From positions 1 to 32,650 of the forward strand of contig PWJI01000049.1 of the NCBI GenBank assembly GCA_003560095.1: a stretch of 32,650 nucleotides of DNA, given 5' to 3'. The DNA comes from Candidatus Nealsoniibacteriota bacterium (GTDB taxonomy: Bacteria > Patescibacteriota > Minisyncoccia > Minisyncoccales > PWPS01). A program made the translations under genes and the position numbers. Below the pieces are notes generated by a model. That model searched no databases. It was given only the letters and a program-made list of their open reading frames with translations, and was not told the DNA's origin. The first letter of the stretch is position 1, and each line of letters opens with the position of its first letter. Below, piece after piece: positions 30,680 through 32,650 of this stretch.

Positions 30680-30805
30680 TTTTTTAAGATTTTTAACTCT
30701 TTTTCTTATTTTACGGCTCTTTGTTTTTTAAACGTAACAAAACACCTTTTTAAAGTAAAATGCCTATAAAAGAGATTTTAAGCGCTAATAAGAGGATTTA
30801 AAAGC

Positions 30806-32650
30806 CTATCTGCACCCTTGTGTCGCCGATTCGCAACGCGTTCCCTCCTTGGGAGAAGAGCTTTCCGTTACACAATAAAAACCTGCTTCTTTTTCGTTTT
30901 CACCGCTTTCTTCTTGTTCTTTAAGCATTTCAATAGAGGCACAATAATTTTCATCTTCAAAATAAATATCCACTGCTTGCATCTCTTTGTACATTAAAAT
31001 TTCCGGCTCCTCTTTTGTGCCTTCATAACTTCCTTCATCCTCATAATTTAACGCAGCAAGATACTCAATTTCTTTAATTAATTGCAGTCTCTCCTCATTA
31101 GAGGCTATCTCAAAAATAAAATCAAGATAATAAGCCATAAACTCTTCAAACAATTCTTGCAGTGTTAAAAATTCTCCCGGTCTTTCAATGTTAAAGTCTT
31201 TATTAAAATCTTTAAATTCTAAGATTATATCAAAATCAACATCAATGCCGTCAAACATTTCTTCTCTTTTGTGTTCTTCGAGGTGCTCCCTGCTGGAAAA
31301 CTCTATTTTTAAAATATGGTCTTCGTTGGCCCATATATTAATATTGGAAAAAACATCCCCTTCCTGCGTTTCTTCTCTTGTCACTATAAGATCTTCTTTT
31401 ACTTGACTTATTTCTTGATAAAAAATTTCTGCCTCAGGCATGTTCTCAAGTTTTCCCAGTGCAAAAATAAGATTGTCTAAAAAAGGTTTTTCTTTGAGAG
31501 CAACTTTATATCTGGTTGCCGAAACTCCATCTACTTGATCATCTCTATACTCCAAAACCTCAATGGCATCTTCGGTAAACATTTCTCCCAGCGAAATTTC
31601 TTCATTAAATGGCGTTTCAAAAAAATCCATGTATTTATCAACATCCACACTTCCTCCTTCAAGTCCGTAAAAATCAAAAAAATCTTCTTCAAAGTCTTCG
31701 CTTATCAAAACATATCTTCCTGTAAAAATTTCTTTTAGATTGTCAATCATATTATTAAAATTATCTTCAAATAACTCTGCCTCCTCTTCTCCTGCTTGTT
31801 CTAGAAAATAAAAGAAATCTTCTTCTATGGAGGGAATACGAAAATCAATATCTTCAATTTTCAAATAAAAATCACCTTCTTTGTAAACCGAAGAAAGATT
31901 TGCTCCCAAAAACATTCCTCCCCAGTTATCTTCTAGCCTAAAATCAAAGCCACCGGAAGAAGAAAAAGAATTGTTTATTTTATCAATTTTTGTGTCTAAA
32001 TTTAAAGTATATTCAAATTCATCACCCCCCTCTTCTGCATTTAAAAAGATTTCATAACTCACATTAAAAGAATTAAGGTTTTCCATATTATTTACTTTCT
32101 CTACGAGCCTCTCCTCTAAAGATGCTGTTTCTCTAAAAAACAAAAACCAAGCAAAGAAAGAAACAAGTAAAAGGGCTAAAACCCCTCCTAGAATCAAAAA
32201 TTTTATATCAAGAGGAGATTTCTTTTTTTCTTCTCCAATGTTACCTTCCGGACTCATTATTGCTCCATCTACACTTATTTCTTTTCCTACGTCTTGCACT
32301 CGCTCCCCTTCTTTTTGAACACCTGTATCAAAGACGGGTTTTTCTTCTTCGGGTTCTTTTTGAGACTTATCAAAAGAAGAAAAAGCCTCATCTATTTGAG
32401 AGCCTTCCCATCCGGCAGACATAAGTGCGTTTTTGATATCTTCTTTAGAGTATCCGTTTGCCAAGTTTTCTTTTATATAACTTGATATTTCATTGGAAAC
32501 TTCACCATCTTGATTAGAAGAACTTTGACTTTCATTGGAGCTTCCCCCTTCTAAAGAAGAAAAAGCCTCATCTATTTGAGAGCTTTCCCATCCGGCAGAC
32601 ATAAGTGCGTTTTTGATATCTTCTTTAGAGTATCCGTTTGCCAAGTTTTC
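30806..32650 (-). CDS. Membrane protein with N-terminal helical repeats (5' end outside window)
   Basis: The reading frame stays open to the edge at 32650; the TTG used by the track lies inside a repeat, so the real start is outside. The visible part is 614 residues. Two copies of a repeat, NGYSKEDIKNALMSAGWE then SQIDEAFSS, 60 residues apart, look like small UBA-like three-helix units joined by Ser/Asn-rich linkers. After an acidic linker comes one membrane span (about 155-172; FLILGGVLALLLVSFFAWFLFF). The remaining 440 residues form a mostly acidic, beta-rich outside domain, lipoprotein-sensor-like (LNLDTKIDKI, DGVSATRYKVAL, EDHILKIEFSS). It ends in a Cys-containing tail. Outside it resembles LppX/LolA-like folds, tentatively. 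Helical repeats in the cytoplasm with a large extracellular domain suggest a signalling or scaffold role. Confidence 0.7.
   Translation of the reverse strand, partial: ENLANGYSKEDIKNALMSAGWESSQIDEAFSSLEGGSSNESQSSSNQDGEVSNEISSYIKENLANGYSKEDIKNALMSAGWEGSQIDEAFSSFDKSQKEPEEEKPVFDTGVQKEGERVQDVGKEISVDGAIMSPEGNIGEEKKKSPLDIKFLILGGVLALLLVSFFAWFLFFRETASLEERLVEKVNNMENLNSFNVSYEIFLNAEEGGDEFEYTLNLDTKIDKINNSFSSSGGFDFRLEDNWGGMFLGANLSSVYKEGDFYLKIEDIDFRIPSIEEDFFYFLEQAGEEEAELFEDNFNNMIDNLKEIFTGRYVLISEDFEEDFFDFYGLEGGSVDVDKYMDFFETPFNEEISLGEMFTEDAIEVLEYRDDQVDGVSATRYKVALKEKPFLDNLIFALGKLENMPEAEIFYQEISQVKEDLIVTREETQEGDVFSNINIWANEDHILKIEFSSREHLEEHKREEMFDGIDVDFDIILEFKDFNKDFNIERPGEFLTLQELFEEFMAYYLDFIFEIASNEERLQLIKEIEYLAALNYEDEGSYEGTKEEPEILMYKEMQAVDIYFEDENYCASIEMLKEQEESGENEKEAGFYCVTESSSPKEGTRCESATQGCR
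32371..32650 (-). repeat. Near-identical 100-bp direct repeats, 180-bp period
   Basis: 32371-32470 and 32551-32650 match at 98 of 100 positions by eye (differences at 32372/32552 and 32404/32584). The period of 180 bp equals 60 codons, so the frame is kept. The second copy is cut by the window edge and more copies may follow. Confidence 0.9.

Noticed and set aside
32642-32644. TTG start of the right-edge gene as used by the ORF track
   Set aside because: The TTG is the Leu codon of a repeat unit; the second copy reads ENLANGYS at the same place, and the frame stays open to the window edge.
1-32650. Alternative genetic code with TGA read as an amino acid, as in some CPR lineages
   Set aside because: Conserved genes read through without internal TGA, tryptophan is coded by TGG, and TGA ends at least two genes in ATGA overlaps.

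Overview
The window is AT-rich (visibly about one third G+C) bacterial DNA that reads with the standard bacterial code; TGA is a real stop, for example in the ATGA overlap between the PHP and RNHCP genes. The gene set suggests a Candidate Phyla Radiation organism of the Patescibacteria/Parcubacteria type. It includes a TPR-tailed O-antigen ligase, an RNHCP protein, a bifunctional phosphoglucose/phosphomannose isomerase, several signal-peptide proteins sharing one peptidoglycan-binding module, and many small proteins without clear relatives. No rRNA, tRNA, CRISPR array, transposase or integrase is visible. The taxonomic call is inference from gene style.

Layout. 1-455 has no protein gene. It holds two minus-strand units that look like small RNA genes, each with a TTGACA-N16-TAnnAT promoter and its own hairpin terminator. 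456-11137 is a nearly continuous minus-strand block for envelope and polysaccharide work: flippase-like membrane protein, secreted zinc protease with a wall-binding tail, DUF218 protein, polyprenyl-phosphate sugar-phosphotransferase, transglutaminase-like protein, zincin-like protein, RNHCP and PHP proteins, sugar-phosphate isomerase, GT4 glycosyltransferase and an HNH-like small protein. 11212-12145 holds a possible V4R-like protein and, divergently, a complete tiny unit encoding a 36-residue membrane peptide. The O-antigen ligase (12232-14466, plus) converges on the next block across a bidirectional terminator.

14512-26461 is a surface-protein region, mostly on the minus strand. It has four exported proteins with a peptidoglycan-binding (PGBD) domain, one a candidate S-layer-like protein, a 1079-residue subtilisin with Ig-like and acidic segments, and a small very acidic membrane-anchored protein. 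An FAD oxidoreductase sits among them, and two plus-strand helical proteins of unknown function are interspersed. 26462-28145 carries palindromic GGAGGTT/AACCTCC hairpins, promoters and a three-gene cluster of small helical proteins. 28146-32650 holds a small two-CxxC protein, a ComM/YifB-like protein that has lost its ATPase motifs, a YjbQ protein, and the 3' part of a membrane protein with a very recent internal 180-bp duplication that runs out of the window.

The genes fit a common theme of building and decorating the cell envelope: making lipid-linked sugars, ligating polymers, and exporting wall-bound proteins and proteases. Two signals stand out. One is the tandem small-RNA pair whose stem arms are mutually complementary. 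The other is a split in translation signals: small unknown genes have strong AAGGAGG sites and often TTG/GTG starts, while most conserved and exported genes have no Shine-Dalgarno and some look leaderless.
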